A stretch of 64,000 nucleotides of DNA from Nostocales cyanobacterium HT-58-2 (lineage in GTDB: Bacteria; Cyanobacteriota; Cyanobacteriia; Cyanobacteriales; Nostocaceae). The position numbers and the translations under genes are program-made. Where the stretch lies: positions 5,273,501 to 5,337,500 of the forward strand of contig CP019636.1 in NCBI GenBank assembly GCA_002163975.1, in the 5' to 3' direction. The notes beneath the pieces are model-generated. The model was not told the origin of the DNA, did not search any database, and was given only the letters and a program-made list of their open reading frames with translations. Of the stretch, positions 7,975-16,655 are shown in pieces. Numbering within the stretch: the stretch's first letter is position 1; each line of letters starts with the position of its first letter.

Positions 7975-9126
7975 CTACGGTTTATGCAAAACTTGGGGCA
8001 GCACTTGTAAAAGTTGGTCTACACTTTCTTTACGACTGTTGAAGCCCATGAGTCCGATGCGCCAAACCTGACCTGCAAGTTCGCCAAGACCACCCCCAAT
8101 TTCAACATCATATTCATTCAGCAGCTGCCGTGCAACTGCTTTACCATCTACTCCTTCTGGAATACGGACAGTTGTAAGAGTGGGTAACCGGAACTGTTTC
8201 TCAACGTGCAAAGTAAGTCCAAAGTCCTCCAACTTCTCCCAAAGATACTCTGCATTCTTTTGATGGCGTTGCCAGCTGTTTTCTATTCCCTCTTGGGCAA
8301 GCAAACGCAGTGCTTCCCGCAGTGCATAGTACAGGTTAATCGGAGCTGTATGGTGATATGTGCGTTCTTCACCCCAGTACTTGCTCAACAACATCATATC
8401 TAAATACCAGTTAGCTACTTTAGTTTGACGCTGGTGCAATTTTTCAATGGCGCGAGGACCCAGTGTCAATGGCGAAGCACCTGGCGGACAACCCAATCCT
8501 TTTTGGCTACAGCTATAAGCTATATCAACTCCCCAGGCATCTAAATACAAGGGGACTCCACCTAAACTCGTCACTGTGTCTATCAACAGCAAACAGCCGA
8601 ATTCACGACATAAATCACCAACCCCTTCCAACGGTTGACGCGCTCCAGTGGAGGTTTCTGCATGAACTAGAGCCAGGATAGTCGGACGATAAGTTTCTAG
8701 GGCAGTTCGTAGTTCATCCAACGAGAAGACTTGTCCCCAAGGTTTTTTTATGGTTCGGACATCTGCACCATATCGAGAAGCCATATCCACCAAGCGATTG
8801 CCAAAGTATCCAGCGACACCAACCAAAACCACATCGCCTGGTTCTGTCACATTGGCGATCGCCGCCTCCATGGCAGCTGAACCTGTCCCACTGACTGCGA
8901 TCGTCAACTGATTTTTTGTCTGCCACACGTAGCGCAACAGTGACTGAATCTCATCCATCAGTTTTAGAAAAGCTGGGTCGAGATGCCCAACTGGGGGAGT
9001 ATTCATCGCCTGTAAAACCGCAGGATGAGCATTCGATGGTCCTGGTCCTAACAAAAGGCGGGAGGGCACCATTAAAGGTGAAAGTTGCAATCTCTCGCTA
9101 CTGTCGATTGAAAGTGTTTGCGTCAT
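7975..9126 (-). CDS. Alanine-glyoxylate aminotransferase family protein
   Basis: PLP-dependent class V aminotransferase of 383 residues, related to alanine/serine-glyoxylate aminotransferases, which convert glyoxylate to glycine in photorespiration. Diagnostic stretches are LLLGPGPSNAHPAVLQAM near the N terminus, the SGTGSAAMEAA phosphate-binding region, the conserved aspartate in LLIDTVTSLGG, and the PLP-lysine motif SCSQKGLGCPPG. In cyanobacteria this family has sometimes been labelled a soluble hydrogenase small subunit, which is a historical misnaming. The gene appears monocistronic. The amino-donor preference (Ala or Ser) cannot be read from the sequence. Confidence 0.9.
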   Translation of the reverse strand: MTQTLSIDSSERLQLSPLMVPSRLLLGPGPSNAHPAVLQAMNTPPVGHLDPAFLKLMDEIQSLLRYVWQTKNQLTIAVSGTGSAAMEAAIANVTEPGDVVLVGVAGYFGNRLVDMASRYGADVRTIKKPWGQVFSLDELRTALETYRPTILALVHAETSTGARQPLEGVGDLCREFGCLLLIDTVTSLGGVPLYLDAWGVDIAYSCSQKGLGCPPGASPLTLGPRAIEKLHQRQTKVANWYLDMMLLSKYWGEERTYHHTAPINLYYALREALRLLAQEGIENSWQRHQKNAEYLWEKLEDFGLTLHVEKQFRLPTLTTVRIPEGVDGKAVARQLLNEYDVEIGGGLGELAGQVWRIGLMGFNSRKESVDQLLQVLPQVLHKP

Positions 9127-9281
9127 TATCTTTTCTGAGATTAATAATAATTAACGCATATATGATACGCCTTAGGTGTGTGGCGTAGTGAATTCTTTTA
9201 GCCCGACACCCTTATTTTCCCACACCTTGCCCAAAGCACGCTGATTTCCTTAGTATAACTTTGAGTCAACAACACATCGAG

Positions 9282-11255
9282 TCAAACCTGCTTCAAATAT
9301 GACTCAAACCTCTCCTGGAATTGTTCAACCGTGAGATTTTTAGTCCAGTACTCCACCACAGCATGACCAAATGCCCAGGCGTTGCGGTCAGGGGAACCAG
9401 AGTTGTCCAGCAGCAGCGACCAGAGAGACCGCAGGTCAAAATTGAGAGCCCTACCATCGTCTGTATTCAAAAGCGAGAAAAGCTCATATGCCATCTGGAG
9501 CTTACCAATGACTACAGGCAACTGCTCCACTGGAATTTGCTGTGCTAGCACATATGCTAGGGTTGGTGTTCCTGTTGACAGCGTGGAAATAAACTGAAGA
9601 ACAGGGCTTTTGAGCAGTGCAGCTAATCCTTGTGTCGTCGTCATTTGGAAGGTGTAATGGTCAATGATTTTGGCAGCAGCAACGGTGCGAGCTTCTTGAT
9701 CGCGCAAAAAACGTGCAAGACGAAGTTGCTTAGCAGGGGCGATCGCATCTATCAGTGCCAACGATAGCGCTTCTACTCCCCAAGCAGTGCGGCCCGTTTT
9801 GATATCACTTGTGACGACAGGCAGAACTAAATCGCAGAAGTCACCCAGAAGCTGAGTGCGATACTCAGTGGCTTGGCGAATAGCAATTTCTTTTGGGCGA
9901 GCCTCCTTCGGAGGAGCTTCGCTAACGCCCCACTCCCAGTCATAAGGCGGCTCCCACTCGCGGATAGGACGGAGACGATCCACTTGAGTGACGACTGCAA
10001 TGAGTGGTAATTCTGTCACTTGTGCCTTTAAGTCTCTAAGAAAGTCCACATCCATCTGTAGGGCAGGATCGAGAGCAGGGGTGACTAACAACAAGAGATC
10101 AGCATTTTTAGCATAGTCCAGCACGAGCTTTCGTAGATCTGCACGATTCACTTGTTCATAACCTGGAGTATCCCATAGCGTCAGCCTTTCACCAGTAGAA
10201 GTCTGCCAGTGATAATTCTGAACTATGTCGGTATTAGGCAATACATCAACGGCGGCTCGTTCTGCCTGAAACAGCGTGTTAATCAGGCTGCTTTTTCCAG
10301 AGCCAGTTCGCCCTGTAAGCAAAATATTAACAGGTTTTTGCTCAACGACCTCAGTAGGTTCTGCTTGAGCTAGGATGTCTCGTAGGGTTTGGGTCTTTGC
10401 CTTGGGTAAAGTTGGCGTGGAAACCAAAGATGCTGAACCGGGAAGTGTGCCACTACCGTAAAGGGCGATCGCCTGCCGACATAAGTTTCGTAGTGTCGCT
10501 TCCCGCAAAAGCTGGCTCAAATTCACCAGCAGTTGCTGAGTTGCTTGGTTACTAGAACGCTGACTCAGTCGGCTTGCTACCGCTGCTGCTGGGTTCAAGA
10601 GCCACTGTGCCCAGTTCCATACTCGCCAGAGTTTCCGAGCAGATGGCTCCAGCTTTTGGTAGACTTCATATGCTTGGTATGCTTGCCCAACAGTGACTTG
10701 ATTGAGAGCAGGTGATAGTTTTTGCATCCACTGATCCAAATCATCCATCGTTCCCCGAATCAACCCGTAAGCTTGGGGAACGTAAATGTTCAGCAGGGGA
10801 TACTTGACTTGAGGATTGTAAATGTGGGCGATCGCAACCACAACCTCTTGGCAACGCTGCCAAAAAGTTTGCCAGTCTTCCCAAATCGGTGGATCAGTCT
10901 GTGACGTTTTCAGGATTTCTTGAAGTGCTGTTTCTGCTTGTTTTGCAGCATCACTTCCTACTGGCAGCACAGTTGTATCATCTGTGCTGTATTCCAGTTC
11001 TTTGCTAACCTCTGCCATGACGGCTTCCATCTGCGCGACCGCAGGTTGAGTCCATCTCACCAACAGCCAACGCCAGCCAACGAATACGAGAATGAATACA
11101 CCCCAGATCCAGTTAATGCCCCATTCATGGATTTGCAATCCTGCGGATGCCAGTAAGAAAATGATGATGAAGGCGATCGGGGTTGCTAAGATGATCCATT
11201 GCCACAGTTTTAATCGCACCATTGCCGTATGCCTACCTGGATGAGACTTCTTCAA
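9282..11255 (-). CDS. Membrane-anchored GTPase (Era/dynamin-like)
   Basis: A 657-residue P-loop GTPase. Two hydrophobic segments at about residues 18-55 anchor it in a membrane. A helical region follows at about 60-300, and then the G domain with G1 GRTGSGKSS, G3 DTPG and G4 TQVD. A helical C-terminal part of about 170 residues completes it. The architecture resembles cyanobacterial GTPases of the Era/YeeP-like group, which are poorly characterised and thought to act at membranes. It is monocistronic. A second ATG (12th codon, MVRLKLW) is an alternative start. The substrate process is unknown. Confidence 0.8.
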   Translation of the reverse strand: MKKSHPGRHTAMVRLKLWQWIILATPIAFIIIFLLASAGLQIHEWGINWIWGVFILVFVGWRWLLVRWTQPAVAQMEAVMAEVSKELEYSTDDTTVLPVGSDAAKQAETALQEILKTSQTDPPIWEDWQTFWQRCQEVVVAIAHIYNPQVKYPLLNIYVPQAYGLIRGTMDDLDQWMQKLSPALNQVTVGQAYQAYEVYQKLEPSARKLWRVWNWAQWLLNPAAAVASRLSQRSSNQATQQLLVNLSQLLREATLRNLCRQAIALYGSGTLPGSASLVSTPTLPKAKTQTLRDILAQAEPTEVVEQKPVNILLTGRTGSGKSSLINTLFQAERAAVDVLPNTDIVQNYHWQTSTGERLTLWDTPGYEQVNRADLRKLVLDYAKNADLLLLVTPALDPALQMDVDFLRDLKAQVTELPLIAVVTQVDRLRPIREWEPPYDWEWGVSEAPPKEARPKEIAIRQATEYRTQLLGDFCDLVLPVVTSDIKTGRTAWGVEALSLALIDAIAPAKQLRLARFLRDQEARTVAAAKIIDHYTFQMTTTQGLAALLKSPVLQFISTLSTGTPTLAYVLAQQIPVEQLPVVIGKLQMAYELFSLLNTDDGRALNFDLRSLWSLLLDNSGSPDRNAWAFGHAVVEYWTKNLTVEQFQERFESYLKQV

Positions 11256-11720
11256 AAAATGTCGAATCTAAAGTTTTGTAAAGTGATTTTTTTTATCCCT
11301 CTTGTAAAAAGTCTATCGTTTCCAAAATAGGTAGAATCTTAGTCCTTTTTTTGATAATTTTTTTGATAAATATTTTTGATGATATCTCTTCAGGTTAGGT
11401 TGGGTTGATGCAGGAAACCTAACCCCTCATCACTAGTAACAAAGCAGCAATTAAGGAGAATCAGCGATCCTAGCACTTACTCTTTGCGTGAGATTTGCCT
11501 TGGTGCGAGTCTTAGGGCACAGTATGCGACTTTGCGGTCATAAGCACCAGAGCTGATTATGGGACACTACCGATTTTGGCAGTGAACGGAGGAAATTTTG
11601 CATAACCATCATTTTTATCTATCGTTTTAAAAACAAAGAATATTTGCTCTTATCCTTGGGTCAGAATACATTGAAAGTTATCAAGTGAAAGACAAATGAA
11701 ATGACCCCCAGAGGTGCAAT
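11256..11720. other. Intergenic region with GGTTAGGTT hairpin
   Basis: Divergent promoter space between the GTPase and DUF1003 genes. GGTTAGGTT at 11393-11401 pairs with AACCTAACC at 11416-11424, a small version of a palindrome that is very common in Nostocales spacers. TTTTTGAT is repeated several times at 11345-11382. No gene is seen. Confidence 0.5.
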
Positions 11721-12371
11721 ATGAATCCTGCAAAAAAAACATTATCAAACGGTCTTAATGCAAAAGTTAATCAAAATTCCAATCTTGTAGAAAAACAGCA
11801 TTCAGTAGTCGAAAACATATCAACTCAAGAATTAACTCCCGGGCAGCGCCTTGCTGATAAATTAGCAGCACAAGTGGGTTCTTGGGGATTTCTTATTGGT
11901 CAAAGCGCAATTTTGGCGGGGTGGGTTGGTTTGAATGCTATTCCTGGTGTTCCTCACTGGGATGAAGCCCCATTCATGATGCTTAACTTAGTGTTTTCAT
12001 TTGCTTCTGCTTACACAGCTCCTATTGTGTTAATGAGTCAAAATCGCCAGTCAGATACTGACCGCAGAAATGCTGAAATTGACCACCAAGTGAATCTCAG
12101 GGCAGGACAAAATATTGAACTGCTCCATGAAAAGTTGGATGAATTACACACTCAAAGACTCAACGAACTCACTCAAATTATCAAAGAGCAGCAGCAATCT
12201 CTCAATGAGATAAAAGTCACTTTAGTTCCTGAATCCAAAGAGGTGAAATTACATCTATTACCAGGACGTCATACCCAAATCAATACTAAATTTTCCAAGG
12301 AAACTTCTAGTTATAAACTCTTGAGTGTTGACCAGCAAATTGGTGACAATAACAAAACTCTCGAAAATTGA
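11721..12371 (+). CDS. DUF1003 domain membrane protein
   Basis: A 216-residue protein with the DUF1003 core at about residues 45-140: LADKLAAQVGSWGFLIGQS leads into one helix, and PFMMLNLVFSFASAYTAP into another. The conserved SQNRQSDTDRRNAEIDHQVN segment follows, and then a coiled-coil stretch (LHEKLDELHTQRLNEL). The family is widespread in bacteria and its function is unknown. The N-terminal 40 residues and C-terminal 45 residues are polar and not conserved in the family core. It precedes the CadD-like gene by 350 bases on the same strand, so co-regulation is possible but not shown. Confidence 0.85.
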   Translation: MNPAKKTLSNGLNAKVNQNSNLVEKQHSVVENISTQELTPGQRLADKLAAQVGSWGFLIGQSAILAGWVGLNAIPGVPHWDEAPFMMLNLVFSFASAYTAPIVLMSQNRQSDTDRRNAEIDHQVNLRAGQNIELLHEKLDELHTQRLNELTQIIKEQQQSLNEIKVTLVPESKEVKLHLLPGRHTQINTKFSKETSSYKLLSVDQQIGDNNKTLEN

Positions 12372-12721
12372 TTCGTCGATAAGAGTGAGATAAAAAGCAT
12401 TTTTATCTCCACTACGGCAGGAGAGGCTGAATATGACTTGACTCGATGCATTTCTAGGTTAGACTCTAGACTCTCTGACTCTTATCAAAATTGTTCTTTA
12501 AGCATTTTGGAAAAAAGAATATTTGCTTCGATGAAGCAATTTGACAGACTGAAATGATACATAAAAGCACTTCATCGAAAGCAGCAACAGCTTACCCTTA
12601 CCAGTTGAATAGAAGATGCTACACCTCCACACTTGACTAAGTAGCAGTTTCAACAGAGAAAGCAAACATGACATAACGCAAACTAAGACAACAACAGCAC
12701 GAAGGTTGAGAAGAAATAGAA
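12372..12721. other. Leader region before CadD-like gene, with hairpins
   Basis: A perfect small hairpin TTGCTTC-GAT-GAAGCAA lies at 12525-12541. Its inner part GCTTCGATGAAG is echoed in inverted form as CTTCATCGAAAGC near 12571, so two alternative stems can form upstream of the transporter gene. This could be an operator or an attenuator, but nothing identifies the factor. No gene is seen. Confidence 0.4.
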
Positions 12722-13432
12722 ATGAACGAACTTATTACTGCAATTCCTACGGGTATCACAGCTTTTATAGCCACAAACCTGGATGATTTGGTCATCCTCA
12801 CGCTGTTGTTCTCTCAGGTGAATGCAACTTTCCGTCGTCGGCACATTGTGATTGGTCAGTATTTAGGCTTTAGTACTCTGGTCGTTGCCAGCCTAGTTGG
12901 TTTTCTAGGAGGCTTAGTATTGCCATCTCATTGGATTGGTCTTTTGGGTTTAGTACCCATCACCATTGGACTAAATCGTCTGTTGAATCCAGAAAGCGAT
13001 TCATCTGCTACGACTGATTCGGAAACTGAATTTTCTCATTCTTCTGCCTTCGCTAGTTTTGTGTCTCCTCAAGCTTACAGTGTGGCAGCTATTACTATCG
13101 CCAATGGCAGTGATAATGTCGGCATTTATATGCCCTTGTTTGCTAACAGTAGTCTTTGTGAGTTGCTAGTAATAGTTGCAGTCTTCTTGTTACTAGTTGG
13201 AGTTTGGTGCTACCTGACATACAAACTAACCTGCCAAAGAGCGATCGCCAATCTGCTACAGCGCTATGGTAATAATTTTGTTCCCTTTGTATTGATAGGC
13301 TTAGGTGTGTTTATTATCTTAGAGAGTGCCACGCTAACTCCAATTATATTGGCAGCAATTTGCCTAGGTTTAATGGGAGTTCTCAAAATAATTCAAAATT
13401 ACCAATTCAAAACTGAAAGTTTATCATCGTAA
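12722..13432 (+). CDS. CadD-family cadmium resistance-type transporter
   Basis: A 236-residue inner-membrane protein with about six helices. The N terminus (ITAFIATNLDDLVILTLLFS) carries the conserved N-x-D-D of CadD and LysE-superfamily exporters, and the second half has a matching ANGSDNVGIYMPLF signature, typical of the internally repeated CadD fold. Family members give cadmium resistance or move other cations. Here the substrate is inferred. The gene ends 5 bases before a small exported protein gene, so the two form an operon. Confidence 0.8.
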   Translation: MNELITAIPTGITAFIATNLDDLVILTLLFSQVNATFRRRHIVIGQYLGFSTLVVASLVGFLGGLVLPSHWIGLLGLVPITIGLNRLLNPESDSSATTDSETEFSHSSAFASFVSPQAYSVAAITIANGSDNVGIYMPLFANSSLCELLVIVAVFLLLVGVWCYLTYKLTCQRAIANLLQRYGNNFVPFVLIGLGVFIILESATLTPIILAAICLGLMGVLKIIQNYQFKTESLSS

Positions 13433-13437
13433 AAAAT

Positions 13438-13776
13438 ATGAAAGTTCTTTCAATGTCTTTATTAGTCTCAATGCTTTTAATCAACTTACTAGTTGCCTCC
13501 CCTTCTTGGGCAGAAGGATCGTCTTCCTTGGTTAGCAATCCTGATTATTTTGAAGTAGGGCAAAAAGTTGTTTGGCTTTATAAAGCTCGTGCAGACTCAG
13601 AAGATGTCCAAAAAATTCCCGCTGAAGTCGTCAAGTTAGGCGCCAAGCAAGTGCAAATTAAGGTACGTAAAAACAACAAATTTATCTATCGATGGGTGAA
13701 TCGAAACAGGCTTGAGAATTTCTCTAAGATAAAAGAGCAGTCACAGATCCAGTTACATTTCATTTCTCTAGGCTAA
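13438..13776 (+). CDS. Small exported protein of unknown function
   Basis: A 112-residue protein with a Sec signal peptide: a hydrophobic stretch at about residues 3-20, then SPSWA-EG as the likely cleavage site near residue 25. The mature part is basic and short, with a QKVVWLYKARADSEDVQKIPAEVVKLG segment that resembles a small beta-barrel (SH3- or Tudor-like) fold, which is my inference only. The ATG at 13438 follows the transporter stop by 5 bases, so it is translationally linked to it. It could be a periplasmic partner of the transporter. Confidence 0.6.
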   Translation: MKVLSMSLLVSMLLINLLVASPSWAEGSSSLVSNPDYFEVGQKVVWLYKARADSEDVQKIPAEVVKLGAKQVQIKVRKNNKFIYRWVNRNRLENFSKIKEQSQIQLHFISLG

Positions 13777-13930
13777 TAAACCGATAGATGTGGCTGTTGA
13801 AATATGTAGAAAAGTATTAGCATGACAATTATTTGCCTTCATACTCTTTTACTAAAGTATTCAGCAACTTCCAACTTCCTCATCACATTTTTTTTACAAC
13901 GAACACTAATCTCAAACCAAGGAGAAAAAT

Positions 13931-14554
13931 ATGCACTCTGTCAAATTTATTCTTGTTGCTCTCGTGTTTATGGTGAACCTAATAATTGCTCAGCCTTCTT
14001 GGGCAGGTAAGGATTTTACCAAGGGAGCTGACTATGCTGAAGTCACTCAAGCGCTTAATGAAATTCTTATAGTTAAGGATACCCCTGAGCAAGCTGGCTA
14101 TACGCCTGAGCAATTTCAGCAGCGGTTGGCACAATTGCAGTTTCAGAAGAATGTCATGGAAACTGCTACGAAGCGGGCGCAGTGCCACAATGAAACTGGA
14201 AAGACCATGGCTGTCTTAGCTAATAAACCAAAAAAATCTCCAACCCAACTCTACTTCTTGGGAGCAGGAAAAATCACTGATGATGATTGGGATTGCGATG
14301 GCATCTACTTGCCCGCAGGTACTCAGGTTGTTCTAGGTCCTGTTGCTCAATCACAAGAACTGAGTGAACCAATCGTAGTTAAGTTTGTCGATGGGACACA
14401 GTCTATTGCTAGAACGGAGAGAACAACTGGTGTGATTGAATTGAATATTGAACCTGCCAAAGTCTTGAAAGCGGGTGAAAGCAACTGGTCACTCCCGACG
14501 TTATCTCAAGCAGATATTGATAGCCAAACTCCCAGTTCACAAATCATTGACTAA
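13931..14554 (+). CDS. Exported protein of unknown function
   Basis: A 207-residue protein with a Sec signal peptide ending in QPSWA-GK near residue 25, a signal-peptide end like that of the gene just upstream. The mature part starts with a helical segment (about residues 30-85), includes two cysteines in DDDWDCDGIYL and KRAQCHNETGK that could form a disulfide, and ends in a beta-rich region. I do not recognise a family. A good AAGGAG lies 9 bases before the ATG. It is 154 bases downstream of the smaller exported protein on the same strand. Confidence 0.6.
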   Translation: MHSVKFILVALVFMVNLIIAQPSWAGKDFTKGADYAEVTQALNEILIVKDTPEQAGYTPEQFQQRLAQLQFQKNVMETATKRAQCHNETGKTMAVLANKPKKSPTQLYFLGAGKITDDDWDCDGIYLPAGTQVVLGPVAQSQELSEPIVVKFVDGTQSIARTERTTGVIELNIEPAKVLKAGESNWSLPTLSQADIDSQTPSSQIID

Positions 14555-15015
14555 TCTTCTCTAGAGAATTCAAATTTTACCAAGGAAGGGCAGAAAATTG
14601 GAATTCTACTAGATGTAACAGATTAATACCGTACGATATATTTACAATCACCTCAAGCTGCTCAAATGCAGGTGAGGTTTTTTGACAATAGAAGCAATTA
14701 CGGTACTCATGAGCGAGAGTAAAAGTTAGATGCGTTTGTCCTAACCAAGCAGTCCTGTCAAGGCACATGGACAATTGCTTTCTCAAGAGCCCAGAGTCCG
14801 TGTCTTAAAGTTCCCGTCCGCAAGACTTACGGTATTATCAAAAGGGAATAGCACAATTATCTAAACTAAGCTATCTACTGTTTCCAGCTAATCTCAGCGT
14901 TCTAGCAAGAAGATTTAAAATCAAAATCAAAATCAAGATAGATGTAAATATGACTGAGATTAGTTGAACATAGAAGCAAAAAGACGTTCTTCGCTCTTCA
15001 TTCTTCCCGAAAGTC
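14555..15015. other. Intergenic region without recognised gene
   Basis: No gene or RNA could be supported. The minus-strand frame at 14577-14786 has no domain or ribosome-binding site and was not accepted. This spacer must contain the promoter of the first glutathione reductase-like gene, whose ATG lacks a clear Shine-Dalgarno. Confidence 0.4.
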
Positions 15016-16365
15016 ATGACATTCGATTACGACCTGTTTGTGATTGGTGCCGGTCCGGGAGGACTGGCTGCAGCTAAAAAAGCAGCAAGCTATGGTATCC
15101 GCGTTGCCATTGCTGAACAGGAAGCCCTTGGTGGTACCTGTGTCAATCGCGGTTGCGTACCAAAAAAATTGATTGTCTACGCTGCTGATTTCGCCTTGCA
15201 ACATCAAATGGCGCACAGCTTCGGTTGGAGTGACTGCCGAAGGTACTTTGACTGGACGGAATTTATCAAGTCCGTACACCAGCACGTCGAAAGCGTTCAC
15301 CATTCGTATTTTGAGCAGTTGCAACAAGCTGGTATTGAATTCTTTCGGGGTCATGCGACTTTCATCGATGCCCACACTGTAGAAGTTAACAAATGCAAAT
15401 ATACAGCTGACAAGATTTTAATTGCTGTGGGTGGACAGCCAATTAAGCCCAAAATTCCTGGCATTGAATACGCGATTACCTCCCGTGCAATGTTTGACTT
15501 ACCATACTTACCTCAACGGTTAGCAATTATTGGCGGCGGCTATATTGGTGTAGAATTTGCCAGCATGATGAAAGCTTTTGGATGCATTGTCACGCTCATT
15601 GAGCGAGATGAGATGATTTTGTCGGGCTTTGATGATGACATCCGCTTGGGTGTTCAAGAAGGTTTGAGTAAACGCTTAATTCGCTTTATGGGCAATAGTA
15701 CTGCGAAAGAAATTAAATACTCAGAAGAGAGATTGTTGTTAACCATAACTGGCAACTCCCAAAAAACAATTGCAGCAGATACTATATTGGTTGCCACAGG
15801 TCGTGCCCCCAATACCAAAAATCTTGGTTTGGAAAATGCTGGTGTAGAACTAGCGGACCAAGGCGCAATCAAGGTCGATGAATACAACCGCACAACTACG
15901 GAAAATATTTTTGCTGTGGGTGACTGCACAAATCGTCTGCAATTAACTCCTGTTGCTAAGGCAGAAGGTCAAGCTTTTGCTAACACAGTTTTTGGTAAAA
16001 AACCACAAAAAGTCGATTATGAGCAAGTACCCTCTGCTGTTTTTGCTCGTCCAGAAGCAGCAAGTGTGGGTTTAACCGAGGCAAAAGCGCGAGAAAAATT
16101 TGGTGAATCTGTAAAATGCTACCGCGATCGCTTTCAACCCCTCAAGTCTCAATTCACCGGAAATGATGAACAAGTTACCATTAAAATAGTAGTTAAAGGT
16201 GAATCCGAGCACATTGTAGGTGCGCATATGGTTGGTGAACACGCAGCAGACATCATTCAGAGTCTTAGTGTCGCTATTCGCAAAGGAATTACCAAGCAAG
16301 ATCTAGATGAGACAATTGGCATTCATCCAACAACAGGTGAGGAATTTCTTTTTAATTCTTTGTGA
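15016..16365 (+). CDS. Glutathione reductase-like flavoenzyme, copy 1
   Basis: Class I pyridine nucleotide-disulfide oxidoreductase of 449 residues. The FAD fingerprint is GAGPGG (11-16), the redox-active disulfide is C42/C47 in GGTCVNRGC, the second dinucleotide fold is GGGYIG, and the C-terminal HPTTGEEF supplies the active-site His-Glu. Sequence around PGIEYAITS fits glutathione reductase. The coenzyme pocket is unusual: E196 stands where NADPH-type enzymes have a hydrophobic residue, and S203 replaces the second arginine or lysine. Acidic residues at this strand end favour NADH. A paralogue with the normal pocket lies 290 bases downstream. The substrate is uncertain. Confidence 0.85.
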   Translation: MTFDYDLFVIGAGPGGLAAAKKAASYGIRVAIAEQEALGGTCVNRGCVPKKLIVYAADFALQHQMAHSFGWSDCRRYFDWTEFIKSVHQHVESVHHSYFEQLQQAGIEFFRGHATFIDAHTVEVNKCKYTADKILIAVGGQPIKPKIPGIEYAITSRAMFDLPYLPQRLAIIGGGYIGVEFASMMKAFGCIVTLIERDEMILSGFDDDIRLGVQEGLSKRLIRFMGNSTAKEIKYSEERLLLTITGNSQKTIAADTILVATGRAPNTKNLGLENAGVELADQGAIKVDEYNRTTTENIFAVGDCTNRLQLTPVAKAEGQAFANTVFGKKPQKVDYEQVPSAVFARPEAASVGLTEAKAREKFGESVKCYRDRFQPLKSQFTGNDEQVTIKIVVKGESEHIVGAHMVGEHAADIIQSLSVAIRKGITKQDLDETIGIHPTTGEEFLFNSL

Positions 16366-16655
16366 GGTAATCACAGAGTAGCACTCTATGAATATAGAAT
16401 CTGTCATCAATAAAACTGCTCTGAAGATTATCTAAACTTTTTCAGACTGAAGCTGTATTGCTTAGAGCGAATTGATGACAGAATCTAAGAGCAGAACGAA
16501 GTGAGTGAGGGTTAACAAGCGTGCTCTTCGGGAATAAGTTAGTTCTGCTACCCGACCTTTTTCAAAAAGATACCATCTCACCCTACAAGATGTTAGTTTC
16601 GTTGGTGAAGTGGTATCAATTTTTTTAGATGACTCGACAAGGAAAGCTTGAAACT

